Position numbers and translations under genes: made by a program. Positions 45,074 through 53,472 of a DNA stretch of 64,000 nucleotides are shown one piece after another. The notes under the pieces were generated by a model. It saw only the letters and a list, made by a program, of their open reading frames with translations. It was not told where the DNA came from and did no database searches. How positions within the stretch are numbered: position 1 is the first letter of the stretch; the number at the start of each line of letters is the position of its first letter. Source of the stretch: Balneola sp. (GTDB taxonomy: Bacteria; Bacteroidota; Rhodothermia; Balneolales; Balneolaceae); NCBI GenBank assembly GCA_002694685.1, contig NZMW01000004.1:492632-556631 (forward strand). Reading direction: 5' to 3'.

Positions 45074-45192
45074 TGACCAATGACCAATGACCAATGACCA
45101 AATCTATAATTTTATTTTTTGACTTTAGGAACCTTAAACGCAACCTTAGGTCAATCGTCAATCGTCAATCGTCAATCGTCAATCGTCAATCG
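45074..45192. repeat. Two short tandem heptamer arrays upstream of rsmA
   Basis: Four exact copies of TGACCAA at 45074-45101 and six exact copies of TCAATCG at 45151-45192, with 49 bp between them. The second unit read in register (CGTCAAT) matches the reverse complement of the first (GGTCATT) at five of seven positions, so the arrays look like a decayed inverted pair. They lie between the divergent 7TM-HD and rsmA genes, 6 bp before the rsmA start. Such exact copies can change number by slippage. Confidence 0.9.
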
Positions 45193-45198
45193 TCGCCA

Positions 45199-45972
45199 AT
45201 GTCATTCAGAACCAAAAAAAGCCTGGGGCAACATTTCTTAACCGACCAGGTTGTCGTTTATCAAATTATTGATGCCATAGTCGCAGGAAAAGAGGATCGT
45301 GTAATTGAAATTGGCCCGGGAACGGGAGCTTTAACAAAGTGGCTTGCCGAGAAGTTTGATAATCTGCATGCGATAGAACTTGATCAGCGTGCGGTTAACG
45401 TCCTCAAAGAAGAAGTGAGTAACATCACAATTCACCAGCAAGATGTGCTTAAGGTAATTTGGCAGGAAATGGTAGAAGCCGATAAAAACAATGTGGTGAT
45501 CGGAAACCTTCCGTATTACATAACGACGCCCATTCTATTTGACCTGCTTGAAAACCGAACGTTGTTTACAGAAGCCATCCTGATGATGCAGAAAGAAGTA
45601 GCTGAACGATTGGTTGCAGACCCGTCATCCAAACAATATGGTATCCTCAGTGTGCAAACCCAGCTATTTTGTACACCTGAAATTTTATTTGAAGTGAGCC
45701 GTCACTCATTCAGCCCACCTCCAAAAGTGACGAGCGCAGTTATCAAATTGAAGTTCGATAAACCAAGCCTCCCTTATGCTGATGATACGCTGAAGAGAAT
45801 TGTAAGAACCGCCTTTAATCAGCGCCGCAAAAAATTAAGTAATTCTTTGAAGCCTGTATTGGGAGATTATCTTCCTGAAGGTTACAACTTTGATGACAGA
45901 GCCGAGCATTGGGAACCTGAAACCTATGCAAAGTTGGCAGAGCATCTAGAGCAGACTGACAACTTATCTTAA
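45199..45972 (+). CDS. rsmA: 16S rRNA dimethyladenosine transferase
   Basis: Dimethylates A1518 and A1519 of 16S rRNA during 30S assembly. The 257-residue protein opens with SFRTKKSLGQHFLTD, has the SAM motif VIEIGPGTGALT (about residues 37-48) and the catalytic NLPYYITTP (about 106-114), complete for the KsgA family. The start at 45199 gives the usual N-terminus; an upstream frame from 45094 runs through the heptamer arrays and adds a 35-residue repeat extension without family support. It is followed by the groES promoter region after 167 bp. Confidence 0.97.
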   Translation: MSFRTKKSLGQHFLTDQVVVYQIIDAIVAGKEDRVIEIGPGTGALTKWLAEKFDNLHAIELDQRAVNVLKEEVSNITIHQQDVLKVIWQEMVEADKNNVVIGNLPYYITTPILFDLLENRTLFTEAILMMQKEVAERLVADPSSKQYGILSVQTQLFCTPEILFEVSRHSFSPPPKVTSAVIKLKFDKPSLPYADDTLKRIVRTAFNQRRKKLSNSLKPVLGDYLPEGYNFDDRAEHWEPETYAKLAEHLEQTDNLS

Positions 45973-46045
45973 CAAACGAAGCCTTTCTACAATAATCCTG
46001 CTAAAAGAGAGCAATAAAGCAGTGGTTTGAATTTTTCAGATCGTT

Positions 46046-46061
46046 TGGTACGGAACTTGCA
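46046..46061 (+). promoter_or_regulatory. Sigma-54-like (-24/-12) promoter of groESL
   Basis: TGGTACGGAACTTGCA matches the sigma-54 consensus TGGCACGNNNNTTGCW at every constrained position except the fourth (T for C), with GG and GC at the required 10-bp spacing. It lies 78 bp before the groES ATG, leaving a leader of about 65-70 nt. No CIRCE element is visible. The call rests on sequence alone. Confidence 0.6.
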
Positions 46062-46139
46062 CTAAGTGTGTTGGAAACGAAGAGGCTTGTCCTCAAGAAA
46101 ATATGAAACCATTAATCAAAACTAACAGGAGTCATAAAC

Positions 46140-46427
46140 ATGGCTAACATTCAACCTTTAGGCGACCGCGTGTTGGTACAGGCAGAACCTGCCGAAGAGA
46201 AAACCAGCTCAGGTATTATCATCCCCGATACGGCTAAAGAAAAACCGCAGCAAGGAACTGTAAAAGCGGTAGGTGCCGGAAAAGTGGAAAACGGCAATAA
46301 AATTGAGATGACCGTTAAAGAAGGCGACAAAGTTCTTTACGGCAAGTATGCAGGTACAGAAGTAACTCTGGAAGGAGAAGAGTACCTCATTATGCGCGAA
46401 TCTGATATTATGGGAATTGTTTCGTAA
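46140..46427 (+). CDS. groES: Co-chaperonin GroES
   Basis: A 95-residue cochaperonin, one subunit of the heptameric lid on GroEL. It starts [14 protein letters not shown] and has the mobile loop (about residues 18-32, [13 protein letters not shown]) and the roof region; [13 protein letters not shown] closes the chain, all in the canonical order. Start at ATG 46140; groEL follows 49 bp downstream in one operon. Confidence 0.99.
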   Translation: MANIQPLGDRVLVQAEPAEEKTSSGIIIPDTAKEKPQQGTVKAVGAGKVENGNKIEMTVKEGDKVLYGKYAGTEVTLEGEEYLIMRESDIMGIVS

Positions 46428-46476
46428 CCCACCTTTTCAAAAGAATTAAATCACAAACTTAAAATTATAGATAATT

Positions 46477-48147
46477 ATGTCTGCTAAGTTAGTTCACTAC
46501 GATATAGAAGCTCGCGACGCGTTAAAGAAAGGCGTTGACAAGCTTGCCAATGCTGTTAAAGTTACGCTTGGACCTCGTGGACGCAATGTTGTTATTGAGA
46601 AATCATTCGGAGCTCCAACAGTAACCAAAGATGGTGTTACTGTAGCTAAAGAAATCGAGCTTTCCGATAAGGTTCAAAACATGGGCGCTCAGATGGTAAA
46701 AGAAGTAGCTTCCAGAACCAGCGATAACGCCGGTGATGGTACTACAACAGCTACTGTTCTTGCACAAGCCATTCTAAGCGAAGGTCTCAAAAACGTAACT
46801 GCGGGCGCAAACCCAATGGACTTAAAGTCCGGTATTGAAAAAGCAGTTAAAGCAATTGTTGAAGATCTCGCCAAAATGAGTCGTGACATTGACGACCGTA
46901 AAGAGATTGCTCAAATCGGTACTATTTCAGCCAACAACGATGAATTCATTGGTAACTTGATTGCCGATGCAATGGAAAAAGTTGGTAAAGATGGTGTAAT
47001 CACTGTTGAAGAAGCCAAAGGAACTGAAACCTATCTGGAAACAGTAGAAGGTATGCAGTTTGACCGTGGCTACCTTTCTCCATACTTCGTAACTGATTCT
47101 GAGAAGATGGTTACAGAAATGGAAGATCCTTACATCCTGATTTTCGATAAGAAAATTTCTTCGATGAAAGATCTGCTTCCAATTCTAGAGAAAGTAGTAC
47201 AAAACGGAAACCCACTGCTTATTATCGCTGAAGATATTGAAGGCGAAGCATTAGCTACATTAGTAGTTAACAAGCTGCGTGGTTCTCTGAAGATTGCTGC
47301 TGTAAAAGCACCAGGATTTGGCGACCGCAGAAAAGCAATGTTAGAAGATATTGGTATTCTTACAGGTGGAACCGTGATTTCTGAAGAACGCGGATACAAG
47401 CTTGAAAATGCTACTCTTGATTTTCTAGGCCGCGCATCTCGCGTAACTATCGACAAAGACTCAACAACTATTGTTGATGGAAACGGTGAAGAAAAAGATA
47501 TTCAGGCTCGAGTAAATCAGATTAAATCTCAGATTGAGAATACAACTTCTGATTACGACCGTGAAAAACTACAGGAACGTCTCGCTAAATTAAGCGGCGG
47601 TGTTGCAGTACTTTATATCGGTGCAGCCTCTGAAATTGAAATGAAAGAGAAAAAAGCTCGTGTGGAAGATGCATTACATGCAACACGCGCAGCTGTAGAA
47701 GAAGGTATTGTACCTGGTGGTGGCGTGGCTCTGCTTCGTACCATTAAGTCTCTTGACAAGATCAAAGGCGACAATGCTGACGAAAACGTTGGTGTCCAAA
47801 TTATCCGCAGAGCATTAGAAGCTCCTCTTCGTACAATCGCAAACAACGCAGGTGCCGAAGGCGCAATCGTTGTTCAGAAAGTACTTGAAGGCAAAGATTC
47901 ATTTGGTTACAACGCTCGTACCGAAGTGTACGAAGACTTGATCAAAGCTGGTGTAATCGATCCTACTAAAGTAACCAGAACAGCGCTGCAAAATGCTGCT
48001 TCTGTATCCGGATTGATGCTCACCACTGAAGCTGTTATCTCTGAGAAGCCTTCTAAAGGCGACGATGATGATAGTGGCGGAGGCGGCATGCCAGGTGGCA
48101 TGGGCGGCGGAATGCCAGGAATGGGAGGCATGGGCGGAATGATGTAA
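46477..48147 (+). CDS. groEL: Chaperonin GroEL
   Basis: A 556-residue ATP-driven chaperonin (tetradecameric rings) that folds proteins with Gro[32 protein letters not shown] and [12 protein letters not shown] (Asp87 region) form the nucleotide-binding site; the C-terminus carries the glycine-methionine tail [10 protein letters not shown] of Group I chaperonins. No truncation or substitution stands out. The copy is followed by a hairpin terminator; no second groEL lies in the window. Confidence 0.99.
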   Translation: MSAKLVHYDIEARDALKKGVDKLANAVKVTLGPRGRNVVIEKSFGAPTVTKDGVTVAKEIELSDKVQNMGAQMVKEVASRTSDNAGDGTTTATVLAQAILSEGLKNVTAGANPMDLKSGIEKAVKAIVEDLAKMSRDIDDRKEIAQIGTISANNDEFIGNLIADAMEKVGKDGVITVEEAKGTETYLETVEGMQFDRGYLSPYFVTDSEKMVTEMEDPYILIFDKKISSMKDLLPILEKVVQNGNPLLIIAEDIEGEALATLVVNKLRGSLKIAAVKAPGFGDRRKAMLEDIGILTGGTVISEERGYKLENATLDFLGRASRVTIDKDSTTIVDGNGEEKDIQARVNQIKSQIENTTSDYDREKLQERLAKLSGGVAVLYIGAASEIEMKEKKARVEDALHATRAAVEEGIVPGGGVALLRTIKSLDKIKGDNADENVGVQIIRRALEAPLRTIANNAGAEGAIVVQKVLEGKDSFGYNARTEVYEDLIKAGVIDPTKVTRTALQNAASVSGLMLTTEAVISEKPSKGDDDDSGGGGMPGGMGGGMPGMGGMGGMM

Positions 48148-48180
48148 ATCATCTTCTCTCATAAATCTCTGACAAGATTT

Positions 48181-48215
48181 AAACCTCGATCATTAAGTTG
48201 GTCGGGGTTTTTTTA
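48181..48215 (+). terminator. Terminator downstream of groEL
   Basis: AAACCTCGATC (48181-48191) pairs with GTCGGGGTTT (48201-48210) through a G-T wobble and a small bulge, with a 9-nt loop, and is followed by a run of seven T. A Rho-independent terminator for groESL. Confidence 0.8.
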
Positions 48216-48270
48216 TTACTTGAAGGATTCATTATAATCTCCTGTCTTCCAATCCATTAAACCAACAAGT

Positions 48271-48693
48271 ATGAAACCATTTCTAAGAAATAGCCTAGCT
48301 GCTCTGGCCGGTATTATAGTAGGTGGAGTTGTTAATATGGGGATCATCATGATAAGCGGATCCATTATTCCACCACCAGGTGGGGCAGATGTCACCACGA
48401 TGGAAGGGCTGCGGGAGTCTATGCATCTCTTTCAACCCAAACATTTTTTAATGCCGTTTTTAGCCCATGCTTTAGGAACATTAGTCGGGGCTTTTTTGAC
48501 GGCTTATTTTGTAGTATCCGAACCAAAGAAATGGGCACTTTTTATTGGCTGTTTTTTCCTATTGGGTGGTGCAACTAATGTAGTTATGCTCCCAGCCCCG
48601 CTTTGGTTTAATATCGTTGATATTGTAGGAGCCTATATTCCAATGGCCTATATCGGCGCAATTTTAGCATTGAAATTTCCAAATAAAGAATAG
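48271..48693 (+). CDS. Conserved small membrane protein, unknown function
   Basis: A 140-residue protein with four hydrophobic segments (about residues 8-26, 64-82, 88-105 and 115-132) and a short PPPGGADVTTMEGLR stretch before the second segment that faces one side of the membrane. I do not recognise a named family. Together with the DUF3224 gene 5 bp downstream it forms a likely two-gene operon after the groEL terminator. Confidence 0.65.
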   Translation: MKPFLRNSLAALAGIIVGGVVNMGIIMISGSIIPPPGGADVTTMEGLRESMHLFQPKHFLMPFLAHALGTLVGAFLTAYFVVSEPKKWALFIGCFFLLGGATNVVMLPAPLWFNIVDIVGAYIPMAYIGAILALKFPNKE

Positions 48694-48698
48694 AATAC

Positions 48699-49088
48699 AT
48701 GAAGGTGACCGGGAAATTTGAAGTAAAGCTTAACCCCATTGATGGATATGCGGAAGGCAAGGGTGGTATTACTCTTAACCGGATGTCTATTGATAAGACA
48801 TTCCACGGTGATTTGGATGCCACCAGTAAAGGAGAAATGCTTAGTGCCATGACTCCGGTAAAAGGATCCGCAGGGTACGTAGCTATGGAGCAGGTGACTG
48901 GGAAGCTATCTGGAAAGAGAGGTGGCTTTGTGCTGCAGCATTTTGGGATAATGGATAAAGGTAATGATCGCCTCGTATTGGAAGTAGTACCTGATTCTGG
49001 TACGGATGAATTAGAAGGGCTTACTGGTAAAATGTCCATCAATATTAAGGATGGGAAGCACTTTTATGAATTTGAGTACGAGCTTTAA
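48699..49088 (+). CDS. DUF3224 family protein
   Basis: A 129-residue beta-rich cytosolic protein that matches DUF3224 in length and pattern: a YVAMEQVTGKLSGKRGGFVLQHFG core (about residues 65-88) and an LTGKMSINIKDGKHFYEFEYEL end. The family has a beta-barrel fold (allene-oxide-cyclase-like) and unknown function. It starts 5 bp after the membrane-protein gene. Convergent with the DUF1801 gene, 8 bp between stops. Confidence 0.8.
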   Translation: MKVTGKFEVKLNPIDGYAEGKGGITLNRMSIDKTFHGDLDATSKGEMLSAMTPVKGSAGYVAMEQVTGKLSGKRGGFVLQHFGIMDKGNDRLVLEVVPDSGTDELEGLTGKMSINIKDGKHFYEFEYEL

Positions 49089-49096
49089 GTCTTTAG

Positions 49097-49690
49097 CTAT
49101 TTTTGATACTTATCGTTAAGCCCTATTCCTTTTTCAATCATCGGAGTGATTTTCTGTAACCTGCGCTTTTTGGTTGCCTCTTGCTTGGCGGTTGAAATGT
49201 ACTCTGCATATTCACGCTGACGACCCGGAGTCAATTTGTCGAATTGGGCTTTAAGTTTTTTGTTCACAGAAAGTGATTCTCCTAATAAAGAAGGGATGTT
49301 GGCTTTCCTTTTGGTATCAATTTTAACTTCCTTTCCAGCTTTTTGATTGGCAATCGCCTGTTTTAAGAACTGGTTTATGATTCCATCATTGATATCTGCA
49401 AAATCCTCAAAACGCAGTTGCCGCATAGCTTTAGTTCTGCCTTTCTGAGCATTATGAAGATGCCCTTCAGGATCATCAAGTAAAGCGCCGTTAAAGAACC
49501 AAAGTCCGAAGTGTGCGTTAAAAGCTCCAATTCCAACAACATTCTTACCATTTAGAGAATAAACGGGCTGCCCCCATTTTATGCTAACGTCAAGTTCAGT
49601 TTCAAAAATCAAAGAATGAAGGTGATTCAGGCTCTTTTCCCACTTCTCATGCTTTGAGATGTATTCGTTAACGGTTTTTATTTTTGCCAT
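49097..49690 (-). CDS. DUF1801 / YdeI-type protein
   Basis: A 197-residue protein. The N-terminal half (about residues 10-110) is DUF1801-like (KWGQPVYSLNGKNVVGIGAF and FGLWFFNGALL) and the C-terminal half (about 140-190) is a bacteriocin-protection YdeI/OmpD-associated domain (FDKLTPGRQREYAEYISTAKQEATKKRRLQK). The combined protein is known in several bacteria, with function unclear. The gene lies 23 bp from the protease gene stop, separate promoters cannot be judged. Confidence 0.8.
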   Translation of the reverse strand: MAKIKTVNEYISKHEKWEKSLNHLHSLIFETELDVSIKWGQPVYSLNGKNVVGIGAFNAHFGLWFFNGALLDDPEGHLHNAQKGRTKAMRQLRFEDFADINDGIINQFLKQAIANQKAGKEVKIDTKRKANIPSLLGESLSVNKKLKAQFDKLTPGRQREYAEYISTAKQEATKKRRLQKITPMIEKGIGLNDKYQK

Positions 49691-49713
49691 TATGCAAAGC
49701 CTTAATTGAAACT

Positions 49714-52700
49714 CTATTTCATTAAAACCATCTTTTTTGAGTCAACAAAAGATCCGGCTTCAATTCTAAACAGATACACTCCGCTCGATAAATCTACGGC
49801 ATCAAAATTTACGGTATGAAATCCAGCCTGCCGGCGTTCATTGATTAACACATCCACAAGTTGACCAAGCACATTGTAAACCGATAATTTCACTGTAGCT
49901 GTTGTTGGAAGCCCAAACTGAATGGAAGTAGTTGGGTTAAACGGATTCGGATAGTTTTGTTGGAGGGTGAATTCCTGAGGTACGTCAGGCTCTTCAATGG
50001 AAACGGTACTTCGTTTGCTGAAAACTAATTTATATTCATTTAGATTTTCCTTCTTGAAAGAAACTGGAAACCCATTTTTCTGAATTACTGGGTTGGGGGT
50101 ATAATCCAATGAGACTGATTTATTGAGCTCAATTTCCTTAGACCAATCCCCATTAGATATAGAGATATCTACATACTCGAGTCCGGAAATATCCGTAAGG
50201 GTAAACTCGACAGACTCTGCAATATTAGAGTTGATGTTAAGAGGCAGTTCCAGTGTTTGATCAAATTCGGGAAGGGCATTGATATCTAATTCTGTACCAT
50301 CAGAAGCCATTGTTGAGGTGTAGATGTAATCCGCAGAAAGAGGAAGAAACTCTAAAGCATCAAATGAATCTTTAGCTTCAGTAGCCTGATTATTGAATAC
50401 TACCCAGGCACTATTACTGAGGTTAAATTTTGGGTCTTCAACTTCAAAACGAGCAAAGATTTTCTGATTGTCTTTTCCATAAAAATCACCTCCGGAGGAG
50501 ATATCCCCCGTATCAAAAGAAATAGCTGGTCCGCTTGATATCGAAGCCGAAGATTGAACAAAGAATCCCTGGAAAGCTTTGATCAGTCCGTTTGTAATGT
50601 CACCAATACCACCTACATAAGACTCCCACGAACTGGCATTGGGATCATAGATATAAATTGCATCTTCAAGTTCGGTAGTTGAAACATTATCCCAATCAAT
50701 AGTAGAGGGGTATGGATTTCCCACCATAGTGAGCCCATCTGCATTTTGGTTTACAGAGGGAGTTGCAGAACTAACCGTTGTGCCCGAAATCGGAAGCAGT
50801 TTTGGAAAGCCTTGTGAAGTTGAATCTCCATAGACCGTTTCATCAAATACGTAAACGAGAAATGCATCACCGGAGGAGAGGGTGGTGTCTAAATCTGCTA
50901 CAGGATTCCAGCCAACATTAGTGGTTCCAGTAAAAGTTTTATCCCAAGTCCAAACGACCGGGCCTCCATTCGTAACATCGGCGTTGGTTGCTCCCTGAGT
51001 ATGAAGTGGTTCAAGGAAGTCCATAAGGTTTACATCGGTAGGTGCAGCAAGCAAACGAAAGCCTGCCTGACCGGTAAGTTCTAAAGCAAATTCACCATTG
51101 GAGTTGAGATTGTTGGGATCGATGCGAAGATCTACTGGAATAGTCAGGGAATCATTATTAGGATCGTTGGTTGTGAGGTAAATATTACCATCATAAACAC
51201 CCTCATCGTATCCATTGCCATAAAAAGTAACAGTCATGGTATCGGTTTCGCCGGGGCGGATCGTCATGCTGTTGTCGCTGATTGTGAGAGCAGGTCCATA
51301 TAAATCTTCGGCTGTGATTCTAAGATCATCTATATAAACATAATTAGAAGAACCTGAGGCTTGAAGAGAGATCTCGAATATTTCTGGAAATGTAGATTCA
51401 CTAGACCTGGTTCTAGTTTCACCTTCGTAATTGTACACAGCTTCTCCACCATTATCGGTACTTATATCAACAGATACATCATACCAGGAACCAGCAGAGT
51501 AAGAATCACCACTGCCAGTATAATTTGTTCCACCATTTCTGAAATAGATAGAATTGCTATCGTGAAACCATACACCTGAAGATAATTTATCATCAGCTGA
51601 CCTTGTTCTGAGAATAGCACTTACCGAACCTTCCGTATATACTTTGAAAGAAACATTGTAGCTGGAATAAGTAGAACTTGTCGACAGATAAGGAGAGTAG
51701 AGGCTAGGAAAGTTACTGGTCATTGGAATCTTTAAAGATTGTGAACCTGTAGCTGACTGAGATGTTGTGATCTCAAAATCTAAGTCGTCGTTAGTAGTTT
51801 TCCAGTTATTATAAGCTGAGTAAGTTCCGGTTTCATATCCTTCGGATTCTTCAAATCCATAGAAAATATTCAGAGGTTGCTTGATAGTTTTTCTCATTTT
51901 CAATGCCGAGGAATAGACCATTTCCCCATCCAGCTTAACTTCTAAATCTGAGTCGCCTGTGTTTTCAATAATTATATTACGAGTCGAAACACCGGATGGG
52001 AATACGGTATCTTCAATAGCAGTAGTAGAAAGTGCAATTATAGGAGGATCAACTACCGTTTCCCGGTAATCTGCTAACCAGTTTTTGGCTAATGTCATTG
52101 ATAGCGCATTATCTGAAGGACCGCCATCTCCTGTGTAAGACCCTGATGCACTATCCAAATACGCTACTCTTGGGTTAGAAAAATAGGGGATATCGGAGGA
52201 GTTTGAATCACCGTAATGCATTACCGTATTGTAATTACTTCCATCCGAGGCTTCGAAATAATAACCTGTAGAAAATTGAAACATTCCCCCCAATTCACCA
52301 GCAGCAGCACTTCCTTGAATTCTACCATGGCTATTACCAAAATTATGCCCGATCTCATGCATTAATACATAATTAAATGACATTTGCTGAACACGACTAA
52401 CCGTATATGCATTAGCAGAAGTGCCTCCAATATTTCCAGGTCGGTAGCCCAAACCTCCAGTATCTTGAATCGAATCTACAAGAGCCACCAGATCGGCTCC
52501 AAATTGATTCCGAAGGCTATGTATATCAACGGTATCAGAAGTATGTGTGCTACCGGTGTAGACATTATTTCTCATATTATCCAGCTTGTCGTCGGTTGAT
52601 GTAGCGGTAGCGTTATCAATTTCAACGTATCCAACAAAGCGGATTTTAAGCGCTAATTCACTGTTTTCAATTATGTCATTCTTAAAGCTTTCATTAAGTG

Positions 52701-53316
52701 CGAAAATTTCGTCAATATCATTTGTTATCGAATTGTTTGACCCTGATGCCCATTCTTTAGCTTTTGTCGTGTAAAGAACAAGAACATCTACGGTAGTAGT
52801 ATCGCTGTAGTCATCTAAATCATAATTGGGTATAGCATATTCCCCACCGGTATTCATCACCGACTTTTGAAGAGAATTATTAACGGTTGCAACTTCATCC
52901 AGTGAGCATTGATGGGCTTCTTCCGTAATCGGAAAAAATTGATACTCGCCATTCTCACTTGCTAAACGATATGGCTGGCCATCAAAATGCATAATTCCGG
53001 TTAGCTTGCCTTCTTTAATCATCAGGTTACTGTAGCTGTTTCCCTGAACAGGGTGTCCGGTTACTCCGGTGTATCCAAAGCTAAATTGATTGACACGTTT
53101 AACAGTTTGCCTGAAGCTCTTTCCATCAAGACGATATTCCAGGCTACTTCCTTTTCGAAGATTGTTAAGGATTCGTTGTTCATTAACATCAACCTGATAC
53201 TGAACTTCTCCGCTTGTTTTTGCTTTTGCTTTAGTGAATGAAAAATCCTGAGAAAAGCCTTGGAGAGTAAATCCAAATACAAAAAGGAGTGAGAGTACTG
53301 TTTTAAAGAGCTGCAT
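49714..53316 (-). CDS. Secreted metzincin metalloprotease with T9SS sorting domain
   Basis: A 1200-residue secreted protease. Residues 1-22 are a signal peptide (ending GFSQ); a propeptide-like region runs to about 150; the reprolysin-like catalytic domain (about 160-410) has the zinc site HEIGHNFGNSH (His320, Glu321, His324, His330) and a Met-turn in YNTVMHYGD. Then come Ig-like/CARDB-like and MAM-like beta domains (about 420-740), a further beta region, and the C-terminal Por/T9SS sorting domain (last ~85 residues, QNYPNPFNPTTSIQFGLP and ending KKMVLMK). It is probably released or surface-anchored to digest proteins. Confidence 0.9.
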   Translation of the reverse strand: MQLFKTVLSLLFVFGFTLQGFSQDFSFTKAKAKTSGEVQYQVDVNEQRILNNLRKGSSLEYRLDGKSFRQTVKRVNQFSFGYTGVTGHPVQGNSYSNLMIKEGKLTGIMHFDGQPYRLASENGEYQFFPITEEAHQCSLDEVATVNNSLQKSVMNTGGEYAIPNYDLDDYSDTTTVDVLVLYTTKAKEWASGSNNSITNDIDEIFALNESFKNDIIENSELALKIRFVGYVEIDNATATSTDDKLDNMRNNVYTGSTHTSDTVDIHSLRNQFGADLVALVDSIQDTGGLGYRPGNIGGTSANAYTVSRVQQMSFNYVLMHEIGHNFGNSHGRIQGSAAAGELGGMFQFSTGYYFEASDGSNYNTVMHYGDSNSSDIPYFSNPRVAYLDSASGSYTGDGGPSDNALSMTLAKNWLADYRETVVDPPIIALSTTAIEDTVFPSGVSTRNIIIENTGDSDLEVKLDGEMVYSSALKMRKTIKQPLNIFYGFEESEGYETGTYSAYNNWKTTNDDLDFEITTSQSATGSQSLKIPMTSNFPSLYSPYLSTSSTYSSYNVSFKVYTEGSVSAILRTRSADDKLSSGVWFHDSNSIYFRNGGTNYTGSGDSYSAGSWYDVSVDISTDNGGEAVYNYEGETRTRSSESTFPEIFEISLQASGSSNYVYIDDLRITAEDLYGPALTISDNSMTIRPGETDTMTVTFYGNGYDEGVYDGNIYLTTNDPNNDSLTIPVDLRIDPNNLNSNGEFALELTGQAGFRLLAAPTDVNLMDFLEPLHTQGATNADVTNGGPVVWTWDKTFTGTTNVGWNPVADLDTTLSSGDAFLVYVFDETVYGDSTSQGFPKLLPISGTTVSSATPSVNQNADGLTMVGNPYPSTIDWDNVSTTELEDAIYIYDPNASSWESYVGGIGDITNGLIKAFQGFFVQSSASISSGPAISFDTGDISSGGDFYGKDNQKIFARFEVEDPKFNLSNSAWVVFNNQATEAKDSFDALEFLPLSADYIYTSTMASDGTELDINALPEFDQTLELPLNINSNIAESVEFTLTDISGLEYVDISISNGDWSKEIELNKSVSLDYTPNPVIQKNGFPVSFKKENLNEYKLVFSKRSTVSIEEPDVPQEFTLQQNYPNPFNPTTSIQFGLPTTATVKLSVYNVLGQLVDVLINERRQAGFHTVNFDAVDLSSGVYLFRIEAGSFVDSKKMVLMK

Positions 53317-53420
53317 GTTCTTGATGGTATGTATAATATTCTTAGTAGTATTACTTTAAGGAAAACCCATTCTAGTTACAACAAATCTAAAGCTTTCTAA
53401 TGATAGAGTAGGAACAAAAA

Positions 53421-53447
53421 AAGCCCGTCAGTAATGCTGACGGGCTT
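53421..53447. terminator. Terminator of the 2-oxoglutarate dehydrogenase gene
   Basis: A perfect 11-bp stem AAGCCCGTCAG (53421-53431) / CTGACGGGCTT (53437-53447) with a 5-nt loop, flanked by AAAAAA before and TTTTT after. On the minus strand it ends the E2-E1 gene (53473) 26 bp after the stop; it could also act on the plus strand. Confidence 0.9.
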
Positions 53448-53472
53448 TTTAGAACATGTAATGAGTTTGGAT

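Noticed and set aside
45094-45198. N-terminal extension of rsmA through the heptamer arrays
   Set aside because: It would add repeated SIVNRQS segments with no homology in the KsgA family; the ATG at 45199 gives the canonical start.
47130-47456. Long antisense frames within groEL and other genes
   Set aside because: They lie wholly inside strongly conserved genes and show no family resemblance; ordinary shadow frames.
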